Shown piece after piece: positions 53,267 through 62,218 of a DNA stretch of 64,000 nucleotides. Within the stretch, counting starts at the first letter, position 1. Every line of letters starts with the position of its first letter. Under the pieces are notes generated by a model, which ran no database searches, had not been told where the DNA came from, and saw nothing but the letters and a program-made list of their open reading frames with translations. Both the position numbers and the translations under genes were made by a program. This stretch comes from Alphaproteobacteria bacterium (lineage in GTDB: Bacteria; Pseudomonadota; Alphaproteobacteria; Acetobacterales; Acetobacteraceae), in the NCBI GenBank assembly GCA_026400815.1, contig JAPLOI010000017.1, positions 24,631 through 88,630 on the forward strand, given 5' to 3'.

Positions 53267-54955
53267 ATGAGCGAGAAACCTCTCTCTCGCGCGCGCCGGG
53301 CGCTGGCGCGCGATGCCGCCGTGGCGGACCCGGCGCTGTGGATCACCCGCCTGCCGGATGAGGCGGTGCTGGCGCGGGCTGCGGCGCTGGAGGCCGGGGA
53401 GGCGCTGCCGCTGCAGGGGCTGACCGTGGCGGTGAAGGACAATATCGACGTGGCCGGGCTGCCCACCACGGCGGCCTGCCCTGGCTATGCCTACGCGCCC
53501 GAAACCTCCGCGGTGGCGGTGCAGCGGCTGCTGGCGGCGGGTGCCAACGTGATCGGCAAGACCAATCTGGACCAGTTCGCCACCGGGCTGGTGGGCGTGC
53601 GCAGCCCGCATGGCGTGCCGCGCAACGTGTTCAGCGCGGCGCATGTGCCGGGCGGCTCCTCCTCCGGCTCCGCGGTGGCGGTGGCGGCGGGGATCGTGGA
53701 CGTGGCGCTGGGAACGGATACCGCGGGCTCCGGCCGGGTGCCGGCGGCGTTCGGCAATATCGTCGGGCTGAAGCCGACCATCGGCAGCGTGCCGGCCACG
53801 GGAATGGTGCCGGCGTGCCGGTCGGTGGACACGATCTCGGTGTTCGCGCGCACGGTGGATGCGGCACTCGCGGTGCAGCGTGTGATCGCGGGGTATCACG
53901 CGCCCGATCCGTATTCGCGCGCGGCGCCGGCGGGGTATCTGCGCCGCGCGGCGCTGGCGCCGGGGGTGCGGGTGGCGGTGGCCGATGTCGGCCATCTGTG
54001 CGCGCCCGATTGGGCGGCGGGCTACCGCGCGGCCGGGGCGCTGTTTGCCAGCGAGACGGTGGAGATCGGGCCGTTCCTGGAGATCGCGCGGCTGCTCTAC
54101 GACGGGCCGTGGGTCGCGGAACGCAGCTCCGCGTTGCGAGAGGTGGTGGAGGGTCGGCCGGAGATCATCCATCCCGTCACGCGCGCGATCGTGGCAGGCG
54201 GGTTGTCGCGCCGCACGGTGGATGCCTTCGATGCCTTTCACGCCCTGGCGCAGGTGCGGCGGCAGGCGGAGGCGCTGTTCGCGCAATACGATGCGCTGCT
54301 CGTGCCAACCGCGCCATTCTGCCCGACCCTGGCGGAGCTGGAGGCCGATCCGATCGGGCCGAATTCCCGGCTCGGCACCTTCACCAATTTCGTCAACCTG
54401 TGCGACCTCGCGGCCATCGCGGTGCCGGCCGGGTTCGGGGCGGATGGGATGCCGGTGGGGGTGACGGTGCTGGGGCCGGCCTGGTCCGAGGGGCGGCTGG
54501 CGGCGATCGCGGACCATATCCATCGCAGCCTGGGGACGGATGTGGCCCCGGCGGCGGCGCCCGATCCGCTGGCAGCGGACGAGACGGCGCTGTTCTGCAT
54601 CGGAGCGCACATGTCCGGCCTGCCGCTGAACTTGCAGGTGACCGGGCTGGGCGGGCGGTTCCTGCGCGAGGCGCGGACACTGCCCGAGTATCGGCTGCAT
54701 GCGCTGGGCAACCGGCCCGGCATGGCGCGCGCGGCGGCAGGGGCTGCGATTGCCGGCGAGGTCTGGGCATTGCCGACCGCAGCAATCGGGGCGCTGCTCG
54801 CGCAGGTGCCGGCGCCGCTGGGGTTCGGGACGGTGGCGCTGGAAGACGGGCCGTGCCTCGGCTTCCTGGCCGAGGCGCATGCGCTGGGCGGCGCGCCGGA
54901 TATCACCGCGCATGGCGGATGGCGGGCCTGGATCGCGGCAGGGAGGCCGGCATGA
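53267..54955 (+). CDS. atzF: Allophanate hydrolase
   Basis: A 562-residue cytoplasmic enzyme that hydrolyses allophanate to ammonia and CO2. The N-terminal amidase-signature domain has the Ser-cisSer-Lys triad: Lys57 in VAVKDNIDVAG, cis-Ser about 132 in GGSSSGSAVAV and Ser156 in GTDTAGSGR. The last ~120 residues form the C-terminal AtzF domain (CIGAHMSGLPLNLQVTGLGG onward, ending AHGGWRAWIAAGRPA). It acts on the product of BiuH and of the AtzE/G step. ATG 53267 is preferred to 53252. It overlaps atzG by 4 bp. Confidence 0.95.
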   Translation: MSEKPLSRARRALARDAAVADPALWITRLPDEAVLARAAALEAGEALPLQGLTVAVKDNIDVAGLPTTAACPGYAYAPETSAVAVQRLLAAGANVIGKTNLDQFATGLVGVRSPHGVPRNVFSAAHVPGGSSSGSAVAVAAGIVDVALGTDTAGSGRVPAAFGNIVGLKPTIGSVPATGMVPACRSVDTISVFARTVDAALAVQRVIAGYHAPDPYSRAAPAGYLRRAALAPGVRVAVADVGHLCAPDWAAGYRAAGALFASETVEIGPFLEIARLLYDGPWVAERSSALREVVEGRPEIIHPVTRAIVAGGLSRRTVDAFDAFHALAQVRRQAEALFAQYDALLVPTAPFCPTLAELEADPIGPNSRLGTFTNFVNLCDLAAIAVPAGFGADGMPVGVTVLGPAWSEGRLAAIADHIHRSLGTDVAPAAAPDPLAADETALFCIGAHMSGLPLNLQVTGLGGRFLREARTLPEYRLHALGNRPGMARAAAGAAIAGEVWALPTAAIGALLAQVPAPLGFGTVALEDGPCLGFLAEAHALGGAPDITAHGGWRAWIAAGRPA

Positions 54956-55134
54956 CGGACGCGGAACTGGAAGCCTACATGGATGCCTCGGCCGCCGTAC
55001 TGGGGATTGCGATTGCGCCGGAATGGCGCGATGCGGTGCGGGCCAACTTGGCGCTGAGCCTGCGCATGGCAACGGTGGTGGCGGCGTTCCCGCTGGAGGA
55101 TGAGGCGGAGCCGGCCCCGGTGTTTACGCCATGA
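54952..55134 (+). CDS. atzG: AtzG-like protein (DUF4089)
   Basis: A 60-residue protein: MTDAELEAYMDASAAVLGIA, then IAPEWRDAVRANLALSLRMA and an acidic tail. AtzG-type proteins are GatC-like and bind and stabilise AtzE, the amidase of the cyanuric acid pathway. It starts 4 bp inside atzF and ends 4 bp into atzE, so its stoichiometry with AtzE is probably fixed by coupling. The gene is short but its position and sequence make it secure. Confidence 0.9.
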   Translation: MTDAELEAYMDASAAVLGIAIAPEWRDAVRANLALSLRMATVVAAFPLEDEAEPAPVFTP

Positions 55135-56504
55135 GCGATACCGCATGGATGACCGCAAGCGAGATTGCCGCGGCCGTGGCGGCGAAGAAGGTCTCGGCGC
55201 GCGCGGTGGTGGAGGCGGCGCTGGCGCGTATCACCGAGCGCAACCCGGTGTTGAACGCCTTCACCGACATCACCGCCGCGCGGGCGCTGGCACGGGCGGA
55301 CGCGGTGGATGCGGGCCGGGCCGGCGGGGCGCTGGCGGGCGTGCCGTTCGCGGTGAAGAACCTGTTCGACGTTGCGGGCCTGCCGACGCGGGCGGGCAGC
55401 GCGATCAACCGGGAACGGGCGCCGGCCGCGCGGGATGCGGCGCTGGTGCGGCGGCTGGAGGCGGCGGGTGCCATCCTGGTGGGCGCGCTCAACATGGGCG
55501 AATACGCCTACGACTTCACCGGCGAGAACCGGCATGACGGGCCCTCGCGCAATCCGCACGACACCACGCGGATGTCCGGCGGCTCCTCCGGCGGCTCCGG
55601 CAACGCGGTAGCCGGCGGGCTGGTGCCGCTGGCCCTGGGGTCGGACACCAATGGCTCGATCCGCGTGCCAGCCTCCCTGTGCGGGTTGTTCGGGCTGAAG
55701 CCGACCTTCGGGCGGCTGCCGCGGACCGGGAGTTTTCCGTTCGTCTCCAGCCTGGACCATCTCGGCCCGCTGGCGCGCAGCGTGGGCGACCTGGCGTTGA
55801 GCTACGACGCGATGCAGGGGCCGGACGCGGAAGACCCGATGTGCGCGGGCCGGCCGGCGGTGTCGGTGCTGCCGGCGCTGGAGCAGGGGATCGCCGGGCT
55901 GCGGGTCGCGCGGGCCGGTGGGTATTTCCGCACCAACCTGATGCCGGACGCAGCCGCGGCGGTGGAGAAAGTGGCCTCGGCGCTGGGCGTGGCGCGCGAG
56001 GTGGAGCTGCCGGAAGCCGCGCGGGCCCAGGCGGCGGCGTTCCTGATCACCACCACGGAAGCAGCGGCGTTGCACCTGGAACGGCTGCGGGCGCGGGCCA
56101 GGGAGTTCGACCCGGATGTGCGCGACCGGCTGATCGCCGGTGCCGTGGTGCCGGCGGCGATGGTGGGGCGGGCGCAGAAATTCCGCCGCTGGTATCGCGA
56201 TGCGGTGCTGCGGCTGTTCGGCGAGGTGGATGCCATCCTGGCGCCGGCCACGCCGTGCAGCGCGCCGCTGCTGGGGCAGAAGACCTTCGTGCTGGATGGG
56301 GTGGAACTGCCGGTTCGGGCGAATCTGGGCATTTTCACCCAGCCCATCTCCTTCATTGGGCTGCCCGTTGTGGCCGTTCCGGTGACCGGCGCGCTGCCGG
56401 TGGCGGTGCAGGTGATCGCGGCCCCGTGGCGCGAGGACGTGGCCCTGCGCATCGCCCGCCACCTGGAAGCCACCGGCGTGGCCGTGGCCCAGAGGCCGGC
56501 GTGA
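55131..56504 (+). CDS. atzE: AtzE-family amidohydrolase (1-carboxybiuret hydrolase type)
   Basis: A 457-residue amidase-signature enzyme. The triad residues are Lys76 in FAVKNLFDVAG, cis-Ser about 152-153 in MSGGSSGGSGNAVAG and Ser176 in GSDTNGSIRVPAS. AtzE removes an amino group from 1-carboxybiuret in the s-triazine/cyanuric acid pathway. Related atzEG pairs also occur in genomes without the upstream triazine genes, where the native substrate is less clear. No cyanuric acid hydrolase (AtzD) is in the window. It is coupled to atzG and atzH. Confidence 0.92.
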   Translation: MSDTAWMTASEIAAAVAAKKVSARAVVEAALARITERNPVLNAFTDITAARALARADAVDAGRAGGALAGVPFAVKNLFDVAGLPTRAGSAINRERAPAARDAALVRRLEAAGAILVGALNMGEYAYDFTGENRHDGPSRNPHDTTRMSGGSSGGSGNAVAGGLVPLALGSDTNGSIRVPASLCGLFGLKPTFGRLPRTGSFPFVSSLDHLGPLARSVGDLALSYDAMQGPDAEDPMCAGRPAVSVLPALEQGIAGLRVARAGGYFRTNLMPDAAAAVEKVASALGVAREVELPEAARAQAAAFLITTTEAAALHLERLRARAREFDPDVRDRLIAGAVVPAAMVGRAQKFRRWYRDAVLRLFGEVDAILAPATPCSAPLLGQKTFVLDGVELPVRANLGIFTQPISFIGLPVVAVPVTGALPVAVQVIAAPWREDVALRIARHLEATGVAVAQRPA

Positions 56505-56525
56505 TGGAGGTGAACCCTCCCCGCG

Positions 56526-56885
56526 GTGGTGGCGGAGGTGGAGGCCGCCTTCGCGCGCTACGAGGCCGCCCTGGTGGGCAACGATGTGGCGGTGCTGGAC
56601 GAGCTGTTCTGGGGCGGGCCGCACACCATCCGCTACGGCATCGGCGAAAACCTGTACGGGCCCGCGGAGATCGCCGCGTTCCGCGCTTCCCGCTCCCCGG
56701 CCGGGCTTTCGCGGCGGCTGAGCCGCACGGTGATCGCCAGCTACGGGCGCGACATGGCGGTGGCGGCCACGCTGTTCCATCGCGACGGCGCGCCAGGCCG
56801 GGTGGGGCGGCAGATGCAGACCTGGGCGCGCATGCCCGAAGGCTGGCGGGTAGTTGCCGCACATGTGAGCATCATCGAGGGGTAA
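56526..56885 (+). CDS. atzH: AtzH-like protein (DUF3225), apparent frameshift at the 5' end
   Basis: A 119-residue NTF2-like protein from a GTG at 56526, with ARYEAALVGNDVAVLDELFW, IRYGIGENLYGPAEIAAFRA and MPEGWRVVAAHVSIIEG. Relatives usually begin a few residues earlier. An ATG at 56504, overlapping the atzE stop, would give MEVNPP and then continue as AVVAEVEAAF only if one C were removed from the run at 56519-56522. As written, that frame is shifted and the GTG is the only in-frame start. AtzH-like proteins accompany AtzE and may aid decarboxylation or isomerisation of its product. Confidence 0.75.
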   Translation: MVAEVEAAFARYEAALVGNDVAVLDELFWGGPHTIRYGIGENLYGPAEIAAFRASRSPAGLSRRLSRTVIASYGRDMAVAATLFHRDGAPGRVGRQMQTWARMPEGWRVVAAHVSIIEG

Positions 56886-56965
56886 GCCGGCCATGCCTTT
56901 AGATTGGGCGATCCCTTTTGCTGCGGCCCGGATGAATGTGCATTCGCCTCTGAATTGGTCAGTCG

Positions 56966-57679
56966 ATGGCTAAATTATCATCCGATCCCGAGCCGCTTGC
57001 GATCGAGGCCGAGCCCTATGCCTTCGCCCTGCGGCCCACCGAGGCGGCGCTGCTGATCATCGACATGCAGCGTGACTTCCTGGAGCCCGGCGGCTTCGGC
57101 GCCGCGCTGGGCAACGATGTCGGCCAGTTGCGCCGTGCCATCGCACCGCTGCGGCACCTCCTGGCGGCGTGGCGCGCGGCGGGGCTTCCAGTGATCCACA
57201 CGCGCGAGGGGCACCGGCCCGACCTGTCCGACCTGCCGGAGAGCAAGCGGGTGCGCGGGCGCGGGGCGATGACCATCGGTGATCGCGGGCCGATGGGGCG
57301 CATCCTGGTGCGCGGCGAGCCCGGCCACGCGATCATCCCCGAACTGGCGCCGCTGGGGGGCGAGCCCGTGGTGGACAAGCCCGGCAAGGGCGCCTTCTAC
57401 GCCACCGACCTGGGCGCGATCCTGGCGCATCGCGGCATCCGCCAGCTTGTGGTCGCCGGCGTGACCACGGAGGTATGCGTCCATACCACGGTGCGCGAGG
57501 CGAATGATCGCGGGCTTGATTGCCTGGTGCTGGCGGATGGCTGCGCCAGCTACTTCCCGGAGTTCCACGAGGTGGCGCTGCGAATGATCAAGGCGCAGGG
57601 CGGAATCTTCGGGTGGGTGGCGCAGAGCCAGGCCGTGATCGGCGCCATCCCCGGCATGAGGGAGCGCGGCGGCGCATAG
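56966..57679 (+). CDS. biuH: Biuret hydrolase (isochorismatase-like cysteine hydrolase)
   Basis: A 237-residue cysteine hydrolase. The catalytic set is Asp33 in [11 protein letters not shown], Lys138 in [11 protein letters not shown] and Cys171 in [15 protein letters not shown], spaced as in BiuH. FLEPGGFG and [18 protein letters not shown] are further matches. BiuH converts biuret to allophanate, the substrate of AtzF encoded upstream. An 80-bp gap after atzH contains no good promoter; a TGGGCG/TTTGCT pair there is spaced one base too far for sigma-54. Confidence 0.87.
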   Translation: MAKLSSDPEPLAIEAEPYAFALRPTEAALLIIDMQRDFLEPGGFGAALGNDVGQLRRAIAPLRHLLAAWRAAGLPVIHTREGHRPDLSDLPESKRVRGRGAMTIGDRGPMGRILVRGEPGHAIIPELAPLGGEPVVDKPGKGAFYATDLGAILAHRGIRQLVVAGVTTEVCVHTTVREANDRGLDCLVLADGCASYFPEFHEVALRMIKAQGGIFGWVAQSQAVIGAIPGMRERGGA

Positions 57680-57693
57680 GCGGATCGCCCGGT

Positions 57694-57709
57694 TTGCAGC
57701 CTGCTGCAA
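57694..57709. promoter_or_regulatory. LysR-type dyad TTGCAG-CCTG-CTGCAA
   Basis: A perfect 6-bp-arm dyad with the T-N11-A shape of LysR-regulator sites, ending 2 bp before the -24/-12 element at 57712. LysR-type regulators such as AtzR control atz genes in other bacteria. The site could modulate the downstream promoter. No LysR gene is present in the window. Confidence 0.45.
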
Positions 57710-57711
57710 TG

Positions 57712-57727
57712 CGGCATGGTTCTTGCT
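57712..57727 (+). promoter_or_regulatory. Probable sigma-54 promoter of the third ABC transporter operon
   Basis: CGGCATGGTTCTTGCT matches TGGCACG-N4-TTGCW with two substitutions, and the essential GG and GC are exactly 12 bp apart. The predicted start is about 57738, only 20 nt before the ATG of the substrate-binding protein gene. A near-perfect GC palindrome (AACCCCAGGG/CCCTGGGGGTT, 57729-57755) spans the predicted start site. Confidence 0.6.
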
Positions 57728-57757
57728 GAACCCCAGGGGCAGATCCCTGGGGGTTCC

Positions 57758-59365
57758 ATGAAGCGCCGTTCGTTCCTGAAGACCGCTGCCGGGGCCGCCG
57801 CCCTCGCCACACCTTCCGTCCGCCGCGCCGAGGCGCAGGGCGCGCCGACGCGCAACGAGACGCTGCTGCTGGTGCAGGAATATGGCCCGAACAGCCTGGA
57901 CATGCAGGGCATCGGCTCTGCCCAGCCAGTGAACGGCGTTTCGCTGAACTGCTACGACACGCTGATCCGCTTCAAGCGCAAGGAGTTCGCCGAGGGCATC
58001 ACCGTCTTCGACCGCGACAACTACGAGCCCGGCCTGGCCGAAAGCTGGCAGGTGGCCAGCGACGGGATGAGCGCCACCTTCAAGCTGCGCGAGGCGAAGT
58101 TCCACAGCGGCCGGCCGGTGCGCGCGGCGGATGTGAAATGGTCGATGGACCGCGCGGTCACCATCGGCGGCTTCGCCACCACCCAGATGGCCGCCGGCAG
58201 CCTGGAGAAGCCCGAGCAGTTCGTGGCGCTGGACGACCGGACCTTCCGCATCGACTACCTGCGCCGCGACAAGCTGACGATCCCCAACCTCTGCGTCACC
58301 ATCCCGTTCGTGATCGACAGCGAAACGGCCAAGGCGAATGCCGGCGGCGATCCGCTGGCCAAGGACTACCTCAAGAACAACGTCGCCGGTTCCGGTGCGT
58401 TCAAGGTGGAATCCTGGAAGCCGGGCACGGAGACAATCTATATCCGCAATGAGGAGTGGGCCAGCGGCGAGCGGCCGAAGCTGCGCCGGATCATCGCGCG
58501 CGACATCCCCTCGCCCTCCACCCGCCGCGCGCTGATCGAGCGCGGTGACGCCGACATCTCCTACGGCCTGCCGCCGAAAGACTTCAAGGACCTCGCCGAT
58601 GGCGGCAAGGTGCGCGTGGCCGCGGTGCCGGTGCCGAACGCGATCTGGTACGTGGCGCTGAACTCCGCCCTTGCGCCGTTCAAGGATGTGCGCCTGCGCC
58701 AGGCAGTGGCCTGGGCCATTCCGTACGAGAAGATCATGCAGGCCGCCCTGTTCGGGCGCGGCACGCCGATGTGGGGCGGGCCGCAGAAGATCGATACCGT
58801 CGGCTGGCCGGTGCCGTCGCACTATTCCTACAACCTGGAGAAGGCAAAGGCCCTGGTGGCCGCGGCCACCGGCGGTGCCGGCTTCAGCACCAGCCTGGTG
58901 TTCGATGCCGGCAGTGCCACCATCGCCGAGCCGATGGCCGTGCTGGTGCAGGAGGCGCTGGGCGCCATCGGCATCAAGGTGGAGCTGAACAAGGTGCCCG
59001 GCGCCAATTTCCGCGGCGAGCTGAACAAGAAGACCGCGCCGATGGTGATCAACCGCTTCGGCGGCTGGCTGGACTATGCCGACTACTTCTTCTTCTGGAA
59101 CTACCATGGCAACAACTCGATCTTCAACGTGGCCAGCTACCAGGACAAGGAGCTGGACGTGCTGATCGACGGCGCACGCTTCACCCAGGACCCGGCCGAA
59201 TACGCTACCAAGGTGAAGGCGATGCTGGAGCGCGGCATGGACCAGATCCCGATGGTGCCGATCTGCCAGCCCTACCACGACGTTGCGATGCAGAAATACA
59301 TCGGCGGCTACCACTACGCCCCGCCGCGCGAGCCGGATTTCCGGTACCTGACCAAGGGGGCCTGA
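57758..59365 (+). CDS. ABC transporter substrate-binding protein (SBP_bac_5) 3
   Basis: A 535-residue binding protein with a Tat signal (KRRSFLKTAAGAAALATPSV). Landmarks are YGPNSLDMQGIGSAQPVNGV, GMSATFKLREAKFHSGRPV and VRLRQAVAWAIPYEKIMQAA. The ATG at 57758 is the start of the signal; an in-frame ATG at 57716 would lie within the promoter. It is the first gene of a five-gene transporter operon and follows biuH by 78 bp. The ligand may be biuret or a related compound (inference from neighbours). Confidence 0.93.
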   Translation: MKRRSFLKTAAGAAALATPSVRRAEAQGAPTRNETLLLVQEYGPNSLDMQGIGSAQPVNGVSLNCYDTLIRFKRKEFAEGITVFDRDNYEPGLAESWQVASDGMSATFKLREAKFHSGRPVRAADVKWSMDRAVTIGGFATTQMAAGSLEKPEQFVALDDRTFRIDYLRRDKLTIPNLCVTIPFVIDSETAKANAGGDPLAKDYLKNNVAGSGAFKVESWKPGTETIYIRNEEWASGERPKLRRIIARDIPSPSTRRALIERGDADISYGLPPKDFKDLADGGKVRVAAVPVPNAIWYVALNSALAPFKDVRLRQAVAWAIPYEKIMQAALFGRGTPMWGGPQKIDTVGWPVPSHYSYNLEKAKALVAAATGGAGFSTSLVFDAGSATIAEPMAVLVQEALGAIGIKVELNKVPGANFRGELNKKTAPMVINRFGGWLDYADYFFFWNYHGNNSIFNVASYQDKELDVLIDGARFTQDPAEYATKVKAMLERGMDQIPMVPICQPYHDVAMQKYIGGYHYAPPREPDFRYLTKGA

Positions 59366-60375
59366 TGCGGCAGGTTCTGCTGCGCCTCGCCGCCGCCCTG
59401 CCCACGTTGTGTGGCGTGGTGGTGGTGACCTTTCTGCTGACCCGCGTGCTGCCCGGCGATACCGCAACGTATTTCGCCGGGCCGACCGCGAGTGCGGAGG
59501 CGATCGAGCAGATAAGGCGCGAACTCGGGCTAGACCTGCCGCTGCCGGAGCAATTCTGGCGCTACGTGGTGGCGCTGACCAAGGGCGACCTCGGCATGTC
59601 GCTCACCACCGGCCAGCCGGTGCGCGCGGAGATCGCCACCCGCCTGCCGGCCTCGGCGGAACTCACGCTATGCGCGCTGGTGCTGGCGATCGCGATCGCC
59701 ATGCCGCTGGGCGTGCTGGCGGCGGTGCGCCAGGGCTCCCTGATCGACCATGCCTGCCGCGTGCTGACCACAGCCGGCGTTTCGCTGCCGGTGTTCTTCA
59801 CCGGGCTGCTGCTGGTGTACGTGTTCTACTTCGTGCTGGGTTGGATGCCGGCACCGTTGGGTCGGCTGGATGCCTTCGCCACGGCCCCGCCGCAGGTGAG
59901 CGGCTTCTACCTGATCGACACGCTGCTGGCCGGCGATACCGGGACATTCCGCGCCGCGGCAGCGCAGATCGTGCTGCCGGCCACCACGCTGGCGCTGTTC
60001 GCGCTGGCGCCGATCGCCCGTATCACCCGCGCCTCCATGCTGGCGGTGCTGGGCTCCGAGTTCATCCGCACGGCGCGCGCCAGCGGGCTGTCCGGCCCCA
60101 CCGTGGTGATCACCTACGCGCTGCGAAATGCGCTGCTGCCGGTGGTGACGGTGCTGGGCATGGTGTTCTCCTTTCTGCTCGGCGCCAATGTGCTGGTGGA
60201 GAAAGTGTTCGCCTGGCCCGGCATCGGCAGCTACGCGGTGGAGGCGCTGATCGCTTCGGATTTCGCGCCAGTGCAGGGCTTCGTGCTGACCATGGCGGTG
60301 CTCTACGTGCTGCTGAACCTGGGCATCGACCTGCTGAACCGCGCCATCGACCCGCGCGCCCGGCACGGCGCATGA
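59365..60375 (+). CDS. ABC transporter permease (DppB type) 3
   Basis: A 336-residue permease. Its start RQVLLRLAAALPTLCGVVVV and LTRVLPGDTATYFAGPT show the DppB type. The coupling helix is FIRTARASGLSGPTVVITYA, followed by VEKVFAWPGIGSYAVEALIA. The ATG overlaps the stop of the binding-protein gene by 1 bp (TGATG) and the gene ends 4 bp into the next permease gene. Confidence 0.93.
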   Translation: MRQVLLRLAAALPTLCGVVVVTFLLTRVLPGDTATYFAGPTASAEAIEQIRRELGLDLPLPEQFWRYVVALTKGDLGMSLTTGQPVRAEIATRLPASAELTLCALVLAIAIAMPLGVLAAVRQGSLIDHACRVLTTAGVSLPVFFTGLLLVYVFYFVLGWMPAPLGRLDAFATAPPQVSGFYLIDTLLAGDTGTFRAAAAQIVLPATTLALFALAPIARITRASMLAVLGSEFIRTARASGLSGPTVVITYALRNALLPVVTVLGMVFSFLLGANVLVEKVFAWPGIGSYAVEALIASDFAPVQGFVLTMAVLYVLLNLGIDLLNRAIDPRARHGA

Positions 60376-61247
60376 GCACCACCATCGCCCCCGCCGCGCC
60401 GCGCGATTCGATCTGGGCCCATGCGCGCTATATGCTGGCCGGCAATCCCGTCACGTTGTTCGCGCTGTGCCTGTTCCTGGCCTATGCGCTGATGGCCCTG
60501 CTGGGCCCGATGATCGCGCCGTTCGACCCGATGGCCAGCGACACCGCGCGCGCCTTGCAGGCGCCGACTTGGCGGCACTGGTTCGGCACCGACCAATTGG
60601 GCCGGGATATCCTCAGCCGGGTGATCGTGGCCACGCGCGTGGATCTGGGCATCGCGCTCGCCTCCGTGGTGCTGGTGTTCGCCGCCGGCGGGCTGGCCGG
60701 GCTGGCGGCCGGGTTCTTCGGCGGCTGGGTGGATGCGGTGGTGGGGCGCATCGCCGATACCATCATGGCCTTCCCGCTGTTCGTGCTGGCCATGGGCATC
60801 GTGGCCGCACTCGGCAACACCATCCCGAACATCGTGCTGGCAACAGCGATCATCAACTTCCCGCTCTACGCCCGGGTGGCGCGGGCGGAAACGCTGACAC
60901 GGCGGCAGGCCGGGTTCGTGGACGCGGCGCGGCTGTCTGGCCATCGCGACGGCGCGCTGCTGCTGGGGCAGGTGTTGCCCAACATCATGCCGATCATGGT
61001 GGTGCAGATGTCGCTGACCATGGGCTACGCGATCCTGAACGCGGCCGGCCTGTCCTTCATCGGCCTGGGCGTGCGGCCGCCCACGGCGGAATGGGGGATC
61101 ATGGTGGCGGAAGGGGCGAGCTTCATCGTCTCCGGCGAATGGTGGATCGCGCTGTTCCCAGGCGCCACGCTGATGCTGGCGGTGTTCTGCTTCAACCTGC
61201 TGGGCGATGGGTTGCGCGATATCGTGGACCCGAGGCGACGCACATGA
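60372..61247 (+). CDS. ABC transporter permease (DppC type) 3
   Basis: A 291-residue DppC-type permease. HWFGTDQLGRDILSRVIVAT, the coupling-helix region FVDAARLSGHRDGALLLGQV and the motif LSFIGLGVRPPTAEWGIMV are clear. Five to six hydrophobic segments follow an N-terminal cytoplasmic stretch. It overlaps the preceding and following genes by 4 bp each, so the operon is fully coupled. Confidence 0.93.
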   Translation: MSTTIAPAAPRDSIWAHARYMLAGNPVTLFALCLFLAYALMALLGPMIAPFDPMASDTARALQAPTWRHWFGTDQLGRDILSRVIVATRVDLGIALASVVLVFAAGGLAGLAAGFFGGWVDAVVGRIADTIMAFPLFVLAMGIVAALGNTIPNIVLATAIINFPLYARVARAETLTRRQAGFVDAARLSGHRDGALLLGQVLPNIMPIMVVQMSLTMGYAILNAAGLSFIGLGVRPPTAEWGIMVAEGASFIVSGEWWIALFPGATLMLAVFCFNLLGDGLRDIVDPRRRT

Positions 61248-62218
61248 GCGATGCGCTATCGGTCCAGGACCTTTCGGTCGCGTTCCATACCCGCGCCGGC
61301 GTGGTGCACGCGCTGGACCGGGTGAGCTTCACCGTGGGTGCGGGCGAAACGCTGGCGCTGGTGGGTGAATCCGGCTCCGGCAAGTCCGTCACCGCCTATG
61401 CCATCATGGGCTTGCTGGAAGCGGCGGGGCAGGTCACCAGCGGGCGCGCGCTGCTGGGGGAAACCGACCTGCTGGCGGCATCACCCGCTTCCCTCGCGCG
61501 CATCCGCGGCAAGCGCGTGGCGATGATCTTCCAGAACCCGCGCACGGCGCTCAACCCGATCCGCCCGGTGGGCACGCAGATCGCCGACGTGATGCGCCGG
61601 CACGGCGGCGCCACCTGGTTCAACGCCCGCGCCCGCGCAATCGAGGCCCTGCGCGCCGTGGGCATTCCCGACCCGGCCCGCCGCACCCGCGCCTATCCAT
61701 TCGAACTCTCCGGCGGCATGTGCCAGCGCGTGATGATCGCCATCGCCATGGCCGCAAGGCCCGACCTGCTGATCGCCGACGAACCGACAACGGGGCTGGA
61801 TGTCACCACGCAGGCCGTGGTGATGGACCTGATCGCGGAGATGGCGGCGCAGACCGGCATGGCCACCATCCTGATCACGCACGACCTCGCTTTGGCCGCC
61901 GAGCGGGCGCGCCGGATCGCGGTGATGCATGCTGGCCACGTGGTGGAGGTGGCCGAAACCGCCACGCTGCTCGCCCGCCCGATGCACCCCTATTCCGCCC
62001 GCCTGATCGCCGCCACGCCCACCGCGGCCGGCACACTGGAAGAGTTGCAATCCGTGCCCGGCGCCCTGCCAGATCTGCGCGGCGCCGCCATCCCGGCCTG
62101 CCGCTACGCCGCGCGCTGCGACCGTCGCCAGGCCGATTGCGGCGAGACACTGCATCCGCACGAGGCGGAACCCGGCCACAGCATCGCCTGCCACCATCCG
62201 CTGGGCGTGGCGGCATGA
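61244..62218 (+). CDS. ABC transporter ATP-binding protein (DppD type) 3
   Basis: A 324-residue ATPase. Walker A is GESGSGKSV, the Q-loop region is [16 protein letters not shown], the signature is [15 protein letters not shown] and Walker B is [14 protein letters not shown]. The C-terminal extension has [15 protein letters not shown]. The ATG at 61244 is fixed by homology and the 4-bp overlap with the permease gene. It pairs with the next ATPase gene. Confidence 0.94.
   Translation: MSDALSVQDLSVAFHTRAGVVHALDRVSFTVGAGETLALVGESGSGKSVTAYAIMGLLEAAGQVTSGRALLGETDLLAASPASLARIRGKRVAMIFQNPRTALNPIRPVGTQIADVMRRHGGATWFNARARAIEALRAVGIPDPARRTRAYPFELSGGMCQRVMIAIAMAARPDLLIADEPTTGLDVTTQAVVMDLIAEMAAQTGMATILITHDLALAAERARRIAVMHAGHVVEVAETATLLARPMHPYSARLIAATPTAAGTLEELQSVPGALPDLRGAAIPACRYAARCDRRQADCGETLHPHEAEPGHSIACHHPLGVAA

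Noticed and set aside
56905..56922. TGGGCGATCCCTTTTGCT as a sigma-54 promoter of biuH
   Set aside because: The GG-GC distance is 13 rather than 12 bp, and the -24 box is otherwise poor.
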